Below are positions 46,313 to 57,812 of a DNA stretch of 64,000 nucleotides, piece by piece. Both the position numbers and the translations under genes were made by a program. The notes beneath the pieces were generated by a model, which saw nothing but the letters and a program-made list of their open reading frames with translations, searched no databases and was not told where the DNA came from. Position 1 is the first letter of the stretch. Each line of letters starts with the position of its first letter. The stretch spans positions 14,510,501 to 14,574,500 of the forward strand of contig OY987273.1 of assembly GCA_963920665.1 (NCBI GenBank), in the 5' to 3' direction. The stretch comes from Straminergon stramineum (lineage: Eukaryota; Streptophyta; Bryopsida; Hypnales; Calliergonaceae).

Positions 46313-47661
46313 CTCACCATCGTTGCACAAGTGAACTTTGTGCCACCAAACAGTGACATCACACTTCTCCCTCCCATAGCAAACCTATCCAGGATATGAA
46401 GATAGAATTCCATTCTTAGCTCTATGTTGTGAATTCTATATTGCAGCTCATTGTACGCCTTGGGCTTCTTGAATACGTCGGTATCTGGAGCGCGATATGC
46501 TGGCTTTGGGATGCGGATGATAGCATTGTCCGGACTCTGCAAGAACGTGAGATAAACTTTCTCCATGGCCTTGCTGTTGCTCGCGGAGTAGTCACCCATC
46601 CACTCATGCTTTGCGGGCCAATAATCTGCGTACGCCATCTTGTAATCCTTTAGATCCTCGTTGGTCTGCACAAAATGCAGAGCCTGCGTCTACTCGACAA
46701 GATCTGAGCAAATGAAGAGCCAAGTCATGACCTCTTCCAATAATGGTTTCTTCATCTCTTGGAAGGACTTCATTGCTGCATAGAAGTAAGGCATCACCGG
46801 CATGCACTTGTCCTTGTTCAAGACTACAGGAGCATATTGGAAATCAATAATTCCGAATTTGATATCAGCCGCACTGTTTTCCTTCCACACTCCTGCTGGC
46901 CAATCAGAGTGTATGTCAGAACTGATGTTGTATGGCCTATAGTGTGCAGCGACGAGAGGCTTCACAAAGTTCGTTCGAGGAAGACCCTGAAGAATTCGGC
47001 AGCATATGGAGATATATCCTCTGCTTTTTTGTTCTTGGCCTTGGTTTGCTTAGCCTCCTTCCAGTAATCATCTCCAGGCTGCTCAAGGAGAACATTCATG
47101 GTAGCACTCGTGATGTAATGACTTTTCTTGAAGTCCCTCCACTTCTCGATGTTAAATTCGTTGAACACATTGAGCAGACCCAAATTTGGGGCCAGGTTGT
47201 GAAGCTCTTTCTTCACGAGATATTTTCATTTTTGCTGCTCCACCCACTCTTTGCAAGTACAGAAACTCTCAAGCACTGATGACACCTGCTTTATCGTCAC
47301 CTTTGGATACTTCTGCGTCCTCTTCCCTGTGTCCTGATGTAGAATGTGCTTTGCGAGCTTTGCCATGTTGTCGTAAGAAAGGTTTCCTAACTACTTGAAG
47401 AATTCGTATATTAGGTTCCCAGATTCCGACTTCCACCTAGCCTTCTTATTGAAGGCCATTAGAGTGTCTGGGTCAATGAGCTCCCCATGTGCATTACTTG
47501 ATATAACCTCACTCCAAAGTGAAAAGATTGAATCGGGAGCGGTGATGATCTTCAATTTGTTGGTGATCTTCAACTTCTCTTCAGCATCCATCCCCCTTGA
47601 AGCCTTTTGGGACTTCACAACATCAAGCATTGCAAACTTGGCATTCATTGCTTTCACAAAC
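46313..47661 (-). pseudogene. Helical and methyltransferase-like module, element B
   Basis: From 47661 the frame runs through helical, Lys-rich sequence (EEKLKITNKLKI, NYITSA-like segment HYITSATMNVLLEQ), breaks at TAG 47391 and TGA near 47220, shifts by one base near 46965 (ERT|VKPLVAAHYRPYN), passes one TAG at 46690 and ends at the splice site 46312. Two segments suggest a beta-class amino-methyltransferase: DIKFGIIDFQYAP, in the place of the catalytic (D/N)PP(Y/W) motif, and SVMSLFGGTKFTCA, in the place of motif I (FxGxGTT-like), in the order catalytic motif then motif I. The PP of the catalytic motif is missing, so activity is doubtful. ParB-like domains fused to methyltransferases are known in phages and bacteria. 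Confidence 0.5.
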
Positions 47662-47866
47662 TCTTGAGACACACAATTAGATGCTCAGTTTGTATCAGCT
47701 CTTGCTTAGGAAGATTCAACCTAACAAAGCCCAAAGAAAAACTATAGAGTATGATTATTTCATCCTTCTACCTTTAGGTCGACTCGACCTAACAAAGCCC
47801 AAAGAAAAACTACAAAGTACCACCATTTCATTCTTTCACCTTTAGGTCGACTCGACCTAATTTGTT
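47662..47866 (-). other. Palindrome-bearing intron of the element B multi-domain gene
   Basis: 5' site TTCAAG|GTAACA (about 47866). Two near-perfect family-2 palindromes (47774, 47841) lie in a 67-bp duplication with the shared segment ACAAAGCCCAAAGAAAAAC. A third, degenerate palindrome lies near 47700. Confidence 0.7.
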
Positions 47867-49293
47867 ACCTTGAATTTCAAAACATTGGCCTTGTTCTCTG
47901 CGTTGCATCGAGCATTTGATAGGGTACCGGCTGGTGAGGGTTCTTTCAAGTTCCGCGGTCTCCCCATCGTTACCCAGACTGATCTCGTGCCTAAAATATT
48001 GGTAGACCATGAGGGCTTCATGGCGACAAAGTGCTTTACCCTGTTGTAGTACGCAGAGATGGAGCGCAATTTGCCATTGTCTTTTGACCATACCACGTAG
48101 TAGTCCCATTCCCTAAAATGTTTCACAATGGACTCATCCAGCTTCTGTTCTACCATCATCTTACTGGCCAATACACTATGTTGTCCATTTATAAGATAAA
48201 ACTTCCCTCCTTTAATTTTATCCCATGACTCGGGTGTGGGCTTCTCTATTTGATCAACAGGCATGACACAGAGTGTTTGTTTAGTAGACTTGTCTGGCAT
48301 ATGCACATAATAATGCATGAGGTCGGCCGCAAGTCTATTTTCGTGACTCCTGATGTTCATGTCCGATGGAGTTGGAATCATCTGATCAATGGAGATTGAC
48401 TTTTTTTGGTCAATTTCGAACACATACGCATCTGTACATGTTGCCCAGTAGTTCTTATAAGCCTCAGCTGATAGTTTGTAGTCGTGAATTCGCTGTGGGT
48501 CGTGCGCTTCAGGAATGTCAATGACTACTAACACGAAACTAGCCTCCTCATAGTTCTTTTCTCTTGGATTCTGAACAAAAGAAGAAGCTAGTTTACTTCT
48601 TACTGGTGCAGGCGGAGAAGATCTCGTATTTATATTTCTCCGAGTTCCCTGACTACTTTGGGTTCCAGGTGTACCCATTGAAGCTTGACCCTCACCTTCA
48701 GTCGCGGGAATTTCTTGAGAAACAGATCGCGCAGACATATCCCTCTTCTTCGATTCCAACTTTGCTTTCAGAACCTCGAAGGTCACAAAGAGTGTTCGCA
48801 GCTGATTGCATAAGGTTTTCCCTATGAATAGCTTTCCGGCAGCATTGTGGAAGAAGTTATTGTCAATCTTCCTCTCCATCTCCGAAATCTATGATCAATA
48901 CTCCATAGGTTCAAGAGTCACAATAAATGGTGTTATATTCAATGGAATCTTGGCAGAGTCCAGAACAATTGTGAAGTGAAATTGTTGTTCTTTTGGAATC
49001 CTCATTTGCGCTGTCACACAATGAATTTTGAACATAGACCCCTTGTCATGGGCAATATCCTTGATCTTCTCATCAAATGAGACAGAGTAGAAGGTTTCAC
49101 TGTCTATGTATTTATAGGAGAAGTAGATGAGATTCTTGAATGGAATCATCCGCTAACTCCACTCTCCAACTTTCTCTGGGTTCTGGAATTCCCAGTATTC
49201 TCCATCATTATCGATGTCATCTCCGTCCTCTTCTTCGCGAGCGATCTCACATCTTTTGAAGAACGCCTCAAGTCTTGGAATCTATTCTTCCAT
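47867..49293 (-). pseudogene. ParB-like N-terminal module of the element B multi-domain gene
   Basis: Starts at 49293, just after CATATTTCAG. The N-terminal domain (49293-48895) has TAG at codon 4 (Gln in A), TAG near 49156 and TGA and TAG near 48885-48895. The following 340 codons (48879-47867) are open. They contain a Ser/Gln/Arg linker, then the segments EAHDPQRIHDYKLSAEAY and NRLAADLMHYYVHMPDKS, and the ParB/sulfiredoxin-like motif KFYLINGQHSVLASKMM (near 48190), followed by WDYYVVWSKDNGKLRSISAY, which fits the strand-helix after the motif. ParB-like proteins bind palindromic parS-type DNA or act as nucleases. The palindromes in this gene's introns make a self-recognition role attractive, but that is inference. 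Confidence 0.65.
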
Positions 49294-50522
49294 TCTGAAA
49301 TATGCTAAACACTGTCACTGCCAATTCAAGGATTAGGTCGACTCAATCTAAATCGAGTTTAGACTTTTTCTTTTTGCAAGGTATTTTTATTAGAGTTATT
49401 ATGAACTTCTTGGTCTCTTCTCTCATGACATGTGTCCTATTCTTTCAATAGGATTTAGGTCAAGTCGACCTATTCTGTCTTTTTAAACTTTTTGGTTTTC
49501 ATTGTGACACTTATAGCAGACCATTTCTGTGGATGTCAATTTCTCATTGAACGTGGATTTAGGTTTAGGTGACTTTATTCGAGTGATGCTCGAAGCTCGA
49601 GAATGTGTTGGGAGACCTCTTTTGCTGTTTAGGTCGACTTGACCTGAACTAAAAGGTAGCATATTTGATTTATGGGTATTTTAGATTCATTGATCATGGG
49701 GTTCTTCATTTGTATGAAGAAATTTAAGCTTATAGCTCGACTCGACCTAAATGGGCATGGTTGAGAACTATTTATCTGTTGTTCTATGATGTGCTGAGTA
49801 GGACTGACCTCGAGCGAGGCCGATATCGACCTAAACCGACATTGACCTAAATTGCTTCCTCTCCCAATTAGTGGTTTAAATCTATGTTTGTTAGGACAGG
49901 AATCACAGAAATCCAAAAATCTTTAAGGAAAATGTAGCATTTGGTTATGGAACTCACCTTCACAAATAGATGCAAGATTTCTTCTGTCGATTCACCTTTG
50001 AATTCTGTCACAATTTCAGTGGAAGGTTAGCAAATTCTAACATTGGGAATGTAGCAGAACTGCAATTCCAAAATTACTCTTTTGATGATAGAGCACACAA
50101 TGAAAAATCAGAATTCCACTATCTTGTGAAAACAAAATAGCAATGCACCCAATCTCGAAATCACACAATTACACAATTCACCCTATGCACAGAATCATGC
50201 AATGCACACAATGACCAAACAAATCAAAAAATCAAAAAATCACACAATGACAAATTGAAATAATGCACGCTATGCAAAGAAATGAAAGAGTAGAGCAAAA
50301 TAATATCCAAAAATCCAACAATGGACAGAAAGAGAAGCACAATCAGACCTGAAACCCTAAAATGAAGAGCACTACCAATTCCATTTCATAATCCAACAAA
50401 GACGACAAAATTATACAAGACATCTGCACTTCAGCTAAAAGATAGATTCAAACAAGTATGCGATGCACTCATACAACACATACCAACCCAAAAGCACGAT
50501 AGAAAACCAAAAATACATACCT
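49294..50522 (-). other. Intron 1 of the element B multi-domain gene, palindrome-rich
   Basis: From the 5' site CTGAAGAACAG|GTATGT (about 50522) to TTTCAG near 49295. Family-2 palindromes at about 49335, 49460, 49635, 49745 and 49830. The half towards 50522 is palindrome-free and rich in CACACAATG-type short repeats (50090-50260). The ORF at 49629-49916 is not a gene. Confidence 0.6.
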
Positions 50523-51000
50523 GTTCTTCAGCGACTGTTTGGGCACCGACAGCAAGCACTGAAAACCCAAAGCGCAGGCACCCAAAACCGAAAGCCAAAA
50601 ACCACTAATCGGCGGAGGAATACCGACCTCCTCGTCCAACATCGAGCTTCTCCTACAGCAGTGGCTGCAACTCCAAGAAAACAGCGACCTCCTCCATAAA
50701 GACACGGCGATCAACTCCACTGATCAGGAACCCTCAACACGTCAAATGATTCCAAAATCTGGAAATTCCTTAGTTTCTCGCAACACCTCCTCCAACTCTC
50801 AAACAGCACGCACCCAAAACCCAAAGCGCAGGTAACCAACACAGACTTCAAGGACCCTACAGCAGCTAACCAGAAGCGAAAGAATAGGGGGGTCTGCAAG
50901 CAAGATAGACAACAATCGGAGGAGTGACGACGCATCAAGCTATAAACCCTAAACGCCCAAAAGTAACTCAAACTAAACTCCCGCAGTACTTGCCGTAGCA
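50523..51000 (-). promoter_or_regulatory. 5' leader exon of the element B multi-domain gene
   Basis: GC-rich stretch ending at a strong 5' splice site (ACAG|GTATGT). It contains CGCTTTGGGTTTT-type segments twice (about 50560 and 50820) and AAACCCTAAACG near 50943 (telo-box-like). Short ORFs here have no motif. It is counterpart to 32791-33370 in A by position. Confidence 0.45.
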
Positions 51001-51165
51001 TTTCCGATACCCGCCCAATACCCAGCCAATACCCGCCAAAGGATACCCTACGGTATCCAGGAAGTGATACCCGCCTGGTACCTACGAACTGATACCCGTC
51101 CAATAACCGCCAAATGATACCCGCCGAGTAACTGCGAAGTGATACCTGCCCATTATCCGCTAGGG
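51001..51165 (-). repeat. GGCGGGTATC repeats upstream of the element B multi-domain gene
   Basis: About ten irregular copies of GATACCCGCC or variants on the plus strand (GGCGGGTATC on the gene strand), 15-25 bp apart. The same type of repeat occurs at the same place in element A (32570-32790), on the same strand relative to the gene, so it is a conserved promoter-proximal feature. Confidence 0.7.
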
Positions 51166-51229
51166 CTTTGGGGGGGGTTAGGGGTGCTTGATAGCATGAG
51201 AAAAAATAATTTGTTTAACCCCTAAACCA

Positions 51230-51430
51230 CTGAATGGATGTTTATTGTCTGATGAATGACAAGGAATTTTCCTCTATAGGACAAAATTGCCACTATTCAT
51301 CCTCAGAATTAGGGTAGGAAGGGAATATCTTGTAGAGTAGTTGGACTCTCACTGAGTATTTTTGATTTTTTTTCAAGTGGATGATGTCACATGGTTCCAA
51401 AATGGTTGATTTCCATAATTACTAAGTCGG
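51230..51430 (+). repeat. Dispersed repeat shared with element A
   Basis: Counterpart of 32330-32520 (CTATTCATCC, GATGATGTCACATGGTTCC, GGTTGATTTC). Orientation relative to the downstream ParB-like gene is opposite to that in A. Confidence 0.65.
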
Positions 51431-54400
51431 CGTTCAAAGGGTAAAGAATGCCCACTAAAATGTCCCTAAATTTGGATAAAATCGCCAAAAAACATTAAAC
51501 TACAAAAAATCGTAAATGACATTGCATTTATGTATGAAAACCATATTATACAACCAATTTGTTAATGAATGTTATGATTGGGAGCACAATTATAACATTT
51601 CATATGGCCACTCGGTAAAAATTGGAAAAAAACAACTAATACCCGTTTGGGACCTGCCGGTTTCCTTTCTTCATTATACCCTATTGACATTACAAGCCAA
51701 AACATGATTGTTAGTCATACCGTAAATTGTACTCTGTCCATCATACCCACTCGATACCTAGTAAAATTTGCCTATTTACAAATATAGATGATAATATGAT
51801 GCACTTGACAAGTATGCATATGTAAAAGCTAGTAGGATTGATTGAATAATGTAGAAATCATTTATTTCTATATCAATTGAATAATTTTTTAAATTAGTAA
51901 ATCCCCCCCAAAATTTATTCACAAGACTTCTAAAGAGGTCCTCCCCTTTTTGATAAAGATTTGCAAACCCTAATACATTGAATTGTTTCTACTGACAACG
52001 ACGAATGTCTTCTGGTTTTAAAGAAGATGACAAATTCAAAGCGCAAAACGTATAATCCTCACATTCAATTCTTAATCTATCATGAATAGAACCTCAGCAA
52101 AGATGGGCGCATTAGGTATAATAAGGGACATTTTACAACCATAAAGTTTTATTTCCAATATTAATGGTGAGTAGAAATGAGGAAAGTGCTTCAGATTATA
52201 TAAATATACACCATTTCATAGGGTTATTAAAGGTTTATTGGGGTTCATCAGCAAAGGAAGCTGGTTCAAGCGGTTTAGAATTTTTTGTATAGACCCAAAT
52301 AATAGCAACAAACTGTGTTTCATAATGAAGTTGGAGTCATTTAGGAAAATAGTGTAAAGAAAATCAATATCGTAGGTTTTATTTATAAAAGTAAAATTTA
52401 TGATTTATAATTTTTGCTAAATTCATTTGCATTTATGTATGTATTCAATTTATTTATGCTTATGTTAAACCACATAGAATTTGTCAAACTATGTCTTGGA
52501 TTGGTTTCTTCTTTTTTAGAAAGGCAAGCTTTTAAATCAAGTGTTGTGTTCCATCTACTCTAAATAACTACAATCATAATTGTTGGGCAATACACATTAA
52601 AATGAGACCCGAAAAAGAAGATATAAGTTCAAAATGCCACCCAAATTTGGAAGTTATGATTTTGAGTATTATGAACTCATGAGCACATATAAAAACATTA
52701 AATTTTCTAGTATTATAATGAGGTCTAATAATTAATCCATGATGTTATTGAATACATGAAATCAATATATTTTCTTCATTCCAGACGATGTGTACAAAAA
52801 TTTAGGGTGCATGAAATTGTAGTGCGGGTCCTACAAGATTGGGATATCCAATCACAATTTGGCGTACATGTGAAATACTTAATCCTGATTGTATTTAAAG
52901 TGACAAGTTCTATCAACCCTAAACACATAATTTTAGGGAAGTGTATGCAAATAAATGAACGAAGAAGTTGTGGGTTCATTTTATTCCCCAAACTTTACGT
53001 GAGAACAATGATCTATTTTGACTTAGACTGCATTTTTTGGAACTTCATACAACAGCCCTGCCGTTGGTTGAAATACAGCTATGAAATTAATATGCAGACC
53101 TTCATTTCATCCCAAGTTTTGAATTCGTGTATTTCCACCAATTGTTAACTACATCTGTGATTTTTTTATATTTAAAATCATAGAATACAGTAACTACATT
53201 AAATATTTTCTTGAGCTTGATTCATTAGATTTTTTAAACTCATTATATGAAATGTAATGTGATTTATTTTTCTTTAGTTCTACACAATACATGGATTGCA
53301 CTATTTTATTTTTTAGAAGCATTACCCTAAACTCTAAAGTATCTCTTTCACAACAGAAATGTAGCCATGAATTTCATATCCGAAGTTGTTGGGTAATTTT
53401 ATTACAGCATTGGAATTAAACATGTATGGTTTATTTATTTGCATTCAGTTCTATAAAATCCATTCATATTATTATCTTACTTTTGAAAGGGTGATTTAGT
53501 AGTTGCAGCGAAGCTCTTATATGGTTGTTGTAAATGCAATCATGAATTTCATATGATTCCTAAAGATTATTCGAAGTTGTTGAATCATTTAATTCCACAT
53601 AAATAATTATGCAACATCAATGATTTGTATAACTTGAAAAACTGCGTTTTTGTCCAAGTAGATTTCTTGTCTTTAAGGTACAGGACAAGAAAATGTGTGT
53701 CCTAGATTCTATTGAAGGAAACAATGTCTTCTACTAGTGTGTGCACCCCTATTCTATGACTTTACATGAATTGGATTCTTTATTAATGTACAACAAACAC
53801 TATATTTTACTTTTCATAAATGCTTAAAATTAGGTGGAACCTTGAGTAAGGTTCCATATGGCACGAATTTGAAGTATTAAAATTATATAGAACCTATTGG
53901 CTGATTTCTCTCATTTATTTTAATACCAATTCTATTACTTACCCTATTTGGGGGTTAGTCCCTATTTTGGGTTCATTAAAGTACATCCACTATCGGTTTG
54001 GATTTTTGATCTCTGATTCAAATTAATGAAATGCTTCCATGGATTTCATGTTGACATGAATTACAATTTATAAAAATAAAACAACTTCTTCGTGTTCACG
54101 TTCATTTTTTTAGATACCAATTCATTGACTCCACATGAAATGGGTTAATCATTACATTTCTCAAAACACTACAGACTATTAGAGATTATATAGTTACCAC
54201 AATAGAACACATGAATATCATTTATAGATTGAAAAATTATAATGTTTGGAAACCCTACATATTAGAATATTACAAGTGCTTTGAAGACTCTTAACATCTC
54301 TCTACACATGTCATAACTACGAACAACTTCATGTTGCTCGTGTTTAATGAATGTTGACCATTAAATACAACAATACATTTTCTAAAGTGGTTCAAGGTAT

Positions 54401-55900
54401 AAGAAGGTAGATTTTGAAGCCTTAATTATGTGTCTCCATAGAATCCCTACATGCAAAGCTTCTACAATTTTTTCTAGAATTACTTACATCTAAAAAAAAG
54501 GAAAAATATTGTATTTTAGAGACCCAAACTTTCTAAACGTATACAATAGCTTTCTAGAAGCATGAGACAAAATAGCCATGAAGTTGCTAATTGCAAATTT
54601 CATCCATTTCTTCTAATTTTAGCTTGTCCAAACAAGGTAGTTTATATTTCAAAATGCTTTCAATGTCTCATCAAATCTTAATGTAAAACTTAATGCCACA
54701 TATAATACCAATGAATGCATGCTTTGAATCATAACTACCCTTCAAAGTATTTCTATCATTGCCCCATTACTTCCACACATGCTTCCAAATGCTTGAATGA
54801 TTGACTTAGAGGACTCCATATATGAAAACATGAGTAATATCATTTTATTGTTATAGCACAATAATGATACATAAGTAGTCACGAATTACAAGTACAAACT
54901 CTCGAGAATGATAGAATTGAAAAGATACATGTACATATAAAAAGAAAAAAAGGGACTTCACTTTAAGAAACATTGACAATGAATTCTCAAATTAATAAAG
55001 TGCATGAAGACAAAAAAAGGATCCAAAATATGTATAATTTCGAAATACTTTCCACACCTACAATTCAAAATAGTTTCAAATTAATCTTGCTCTTCTTTAG
55101 TTAAAATGATGAAAAAAATAATAAAAAGACTAAGAATTCAATTTATCCATCTAGTAAAACTAATTCCCCATTGACATTGTAAAAATGAAAGTGGATATGG
55201 GAATAATGTGTGTACAAAGTAGAAATAGTTACCATAATGCCAAATTTGAAATAGACATGTTCCACATCAAAAACGAAACCGAAAGAAATGAATATCATTT
55301 GTCAATAAAAAGACTATAATGCTTTATCATGTGGTTGTTAAAACTCGAGATGTGACTTCATGTCTTCTAGTCCACTTTTGGCATGCAATATTCAAAATCT
55401 TGGTCACAAAAGATATGAGGTTGTATGGTCTAACAAATATGACCCCAATGAATTTATGACTCGGTAAAACTTAGTCTACAATTTTCTAAAATAAATTTCC
55501 AATGTGTATTTTCTAAGACATCTAGTCTATTTGAAGCTCCTTTGAAAGAGACTTGAACACGTTGGAAGTAAACATTGCAATGGGTATCCTAAATCCTCAA
55601 TTTGTAAATTGAAAACCCTAAACCCTAAACCCTTGAAACCCTAAACTCTGAAACCTGAAACCCTATTTAATTCAACGGTATATCAAAATGGCAGGCTACA
55701 TTGTAATGAAAGTGTTGACTTTAAAATACCACAAAATCATTGATATGAAATTGGTAAAGCTATCACCTTTTTTTGGACAATAAATGGGAATGGGAATAAA
55801 AATAACATGCGGATGCCGCAAAATGGAACCCAAGGAAAACTCTCCCAATACAAACCTCTCTCCAAAAGAATTTACTATAGACCTCTAATAACATGCACAA
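51431..55900. other. Gene-free AT-rich spacer of element B
   Basis: No gene recognised in about 4.5 kb. The ORFs at 51516-51707 and 52756-53148 have no motif. No palindromes of either family. A telomere-like tract lies at 55611-55665 near its right edge. Equivalent in position to the spacers of A and C. Confidence 0.55.
55611..55665 (-). repeat. Interstitial telomere-like tract
   Basis: AAACCCTAAACCCTAAACCC followed by degenerate units; a short array of the plant repeat on the minus strand. Confidence 0.75.
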
Positions 55901-57812
55901 CCTAAACAAGGCGGTGGAGAGCAACATTTATTTCTTCCTCTGGGTAGGAACCATGACCTTTCCCCAGATCACTGTACTTTGTATGCACCACTGACCATTT
56001 CCCCTTTACAAAAAAAGGTTGTGTCCAAAATGTGAGTGGCGTAATTCCAGAAGCCACCTACCTATCTTGTTGCCTTCCTAATGAACAGCGACGCATCACA
56101 TGCAAATCCAACTCTGAATCCGGGCTGCCAGGCTGCCATATTCGAATTCAAACGGCAGTAACATAGTTGCTACCATCTCCATTCCCGCCAACAATTAAAC
56201 GACTTCTGCCATCAATTGGTTGCATAGATTCTTTTTTCATGTTCTGTGAAGTGTGTGGAGAACTCTCAGATGTGCTGCTCCATTCGGTTTCCTTGCGTTA
56301 TGTATTCCCTACGAAATTGTTGCTTTTTGTTTGTCGGAAATTGAAGATAGTTCAGAGCATCAACGACGTTTGGGTTATAGCTCACAGAGGCGCTTTGAGT
56401 ATCGGGTATGTGATGCAGAAATCCTTAGCCATACGGAAGATTTTCATGCGGTTTTAGTTTAGGGTTCAAGCGTTAGCATGTGCAAGTCCTATTCCGATCA
56501 TTTTTTTTTACAAATTCTCGAGTGATAGACAGTGATCATGGCTTTTTCTATAAGAGAAGGACAGATACATAGTGCGCTCCATCGTTTAGATCTTCATATC
56601 ATTTTTGAATTGTATAGGGTGAACATTAGAGAGACCGATTATGTCACCATAAAATCCGCAACAATGCATGTGATGTTCACTTAACTTTGAATTCCTGAAA
56701 TTACGGAGATATTCAACTTGAGTTGACCTTATTTGATTAGCTAGAGAGTGTAATAGTATATACATTAGTTTAGGTTGAGTCGACCTAAACCTCAAAGACA
56801 ATATCTCTCCTAGTAAGTATTGTAAGATGTTGAAGTTGTCTAAATGTTAAGAAGGCAGTTATAGTATTATATAATGAATGTATACATTTCTCAGAAAGAG
56901 ACTAACAATCTGGCAAATACTATAGTTCGACTCGATGTAAATTAGAAGCCTTTAAATGTTTCAGGAACAAGTTTACTATTTTCATATCAACAGTAAAATA
57001 AACGGTTCAAATTATGATATAATTGGAGAAATTTGAATGTCACTACGAAGACATTGGGGATGTGAATATCATTTAGGTCAAGTCGACCTAATGCGAAGGG
57101 ATTACATAGAGTTCAAAGTTCTTCATAGTCCTAAGTTCAATTTAGGTCGACTCGATCTAAATCATGAGATGATCTTGTATTCCAAGACCTCTGTAGATGT
57201 AAAGATGGATCACATCTTCTCAACCTAATATGTAAGATTCCGTGGGGTTGCTGGTCTTCAAAGATATAAATACACGTGAGGTCAACTAGACCTAACACGT
57301 ATGAGTACATATAGTTATGGCATTTAATGAAATCAATATAATTTCTTGCACTTGATTCAGAGATGTTATTTTTATCATAAGCACTGCACCTCCCCTTTTT
57401 ATTCATATTTGGTATCTTTGAATATTTACGATTTCCTATTAATGTATTGTGAAATACTCTCATAGTTGGTCTGGAGTAGATTATATACAACTCTTTGTGT
57501 TTAGGTCGAGTCGACTTAAACAAGTCAATTGAAGATTGATCTATTTGTTAAGCTGAGTCACTGCTCTCTTTCTTCATGGTACACAACTCTATGTCATTTG
57601 AAGAATATTTCAGATCTGTACGATTGCTCTAAAAATCATTATTCTATTTTCTTGAACCACCTTACAGTAATTAGTGCATGTGCAGTTTGTATTGTTCTAC
57701 TCTTTAGGTCGACTCGATCTAATTTGGTCATGTTCAAGTATATTATACTAAACATGCACCTTGAAATCGTTCACGGATAACACAGCACCACATTTTTTCA
57801 TGTGCAGGTACA
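55901..57812 (+). promoter_or_regulatory. 5' leader and first intron of the element B transposase-like gene
   Basis: A GC-richer block (55900-56460) probably holds the promoter and non-coding first exon. The ORF at 56167-56457 has no known domain. From 56700 to 57730 it is intron-like with family-2 palindromes at about 56715, 56775, 56935, 57080, 57150, 57285, 57510 and 57715. It ends in CATGTGCAG just before the start codon exon. Confidence 0.5.
56705..57730. repeat. Cluster of family-2 palindromes, element B transposase intron
   Basis: About eight copies of TTAGGTCGACTCGACCTAA and variants (for example TTTAGGTCAAGTCGACCTAA at 57073), irregularly spaced at 60-220 bp. Counterpart of 4565-5525 in A. 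Confidence 0.85.

Noticed and set aside
49629..49916. 95-codon minus-strand ORF
   Set aside because: Lies in the palindrome-bearing intron 1 of the element B multi-domain gene and includes palindrome sequence.
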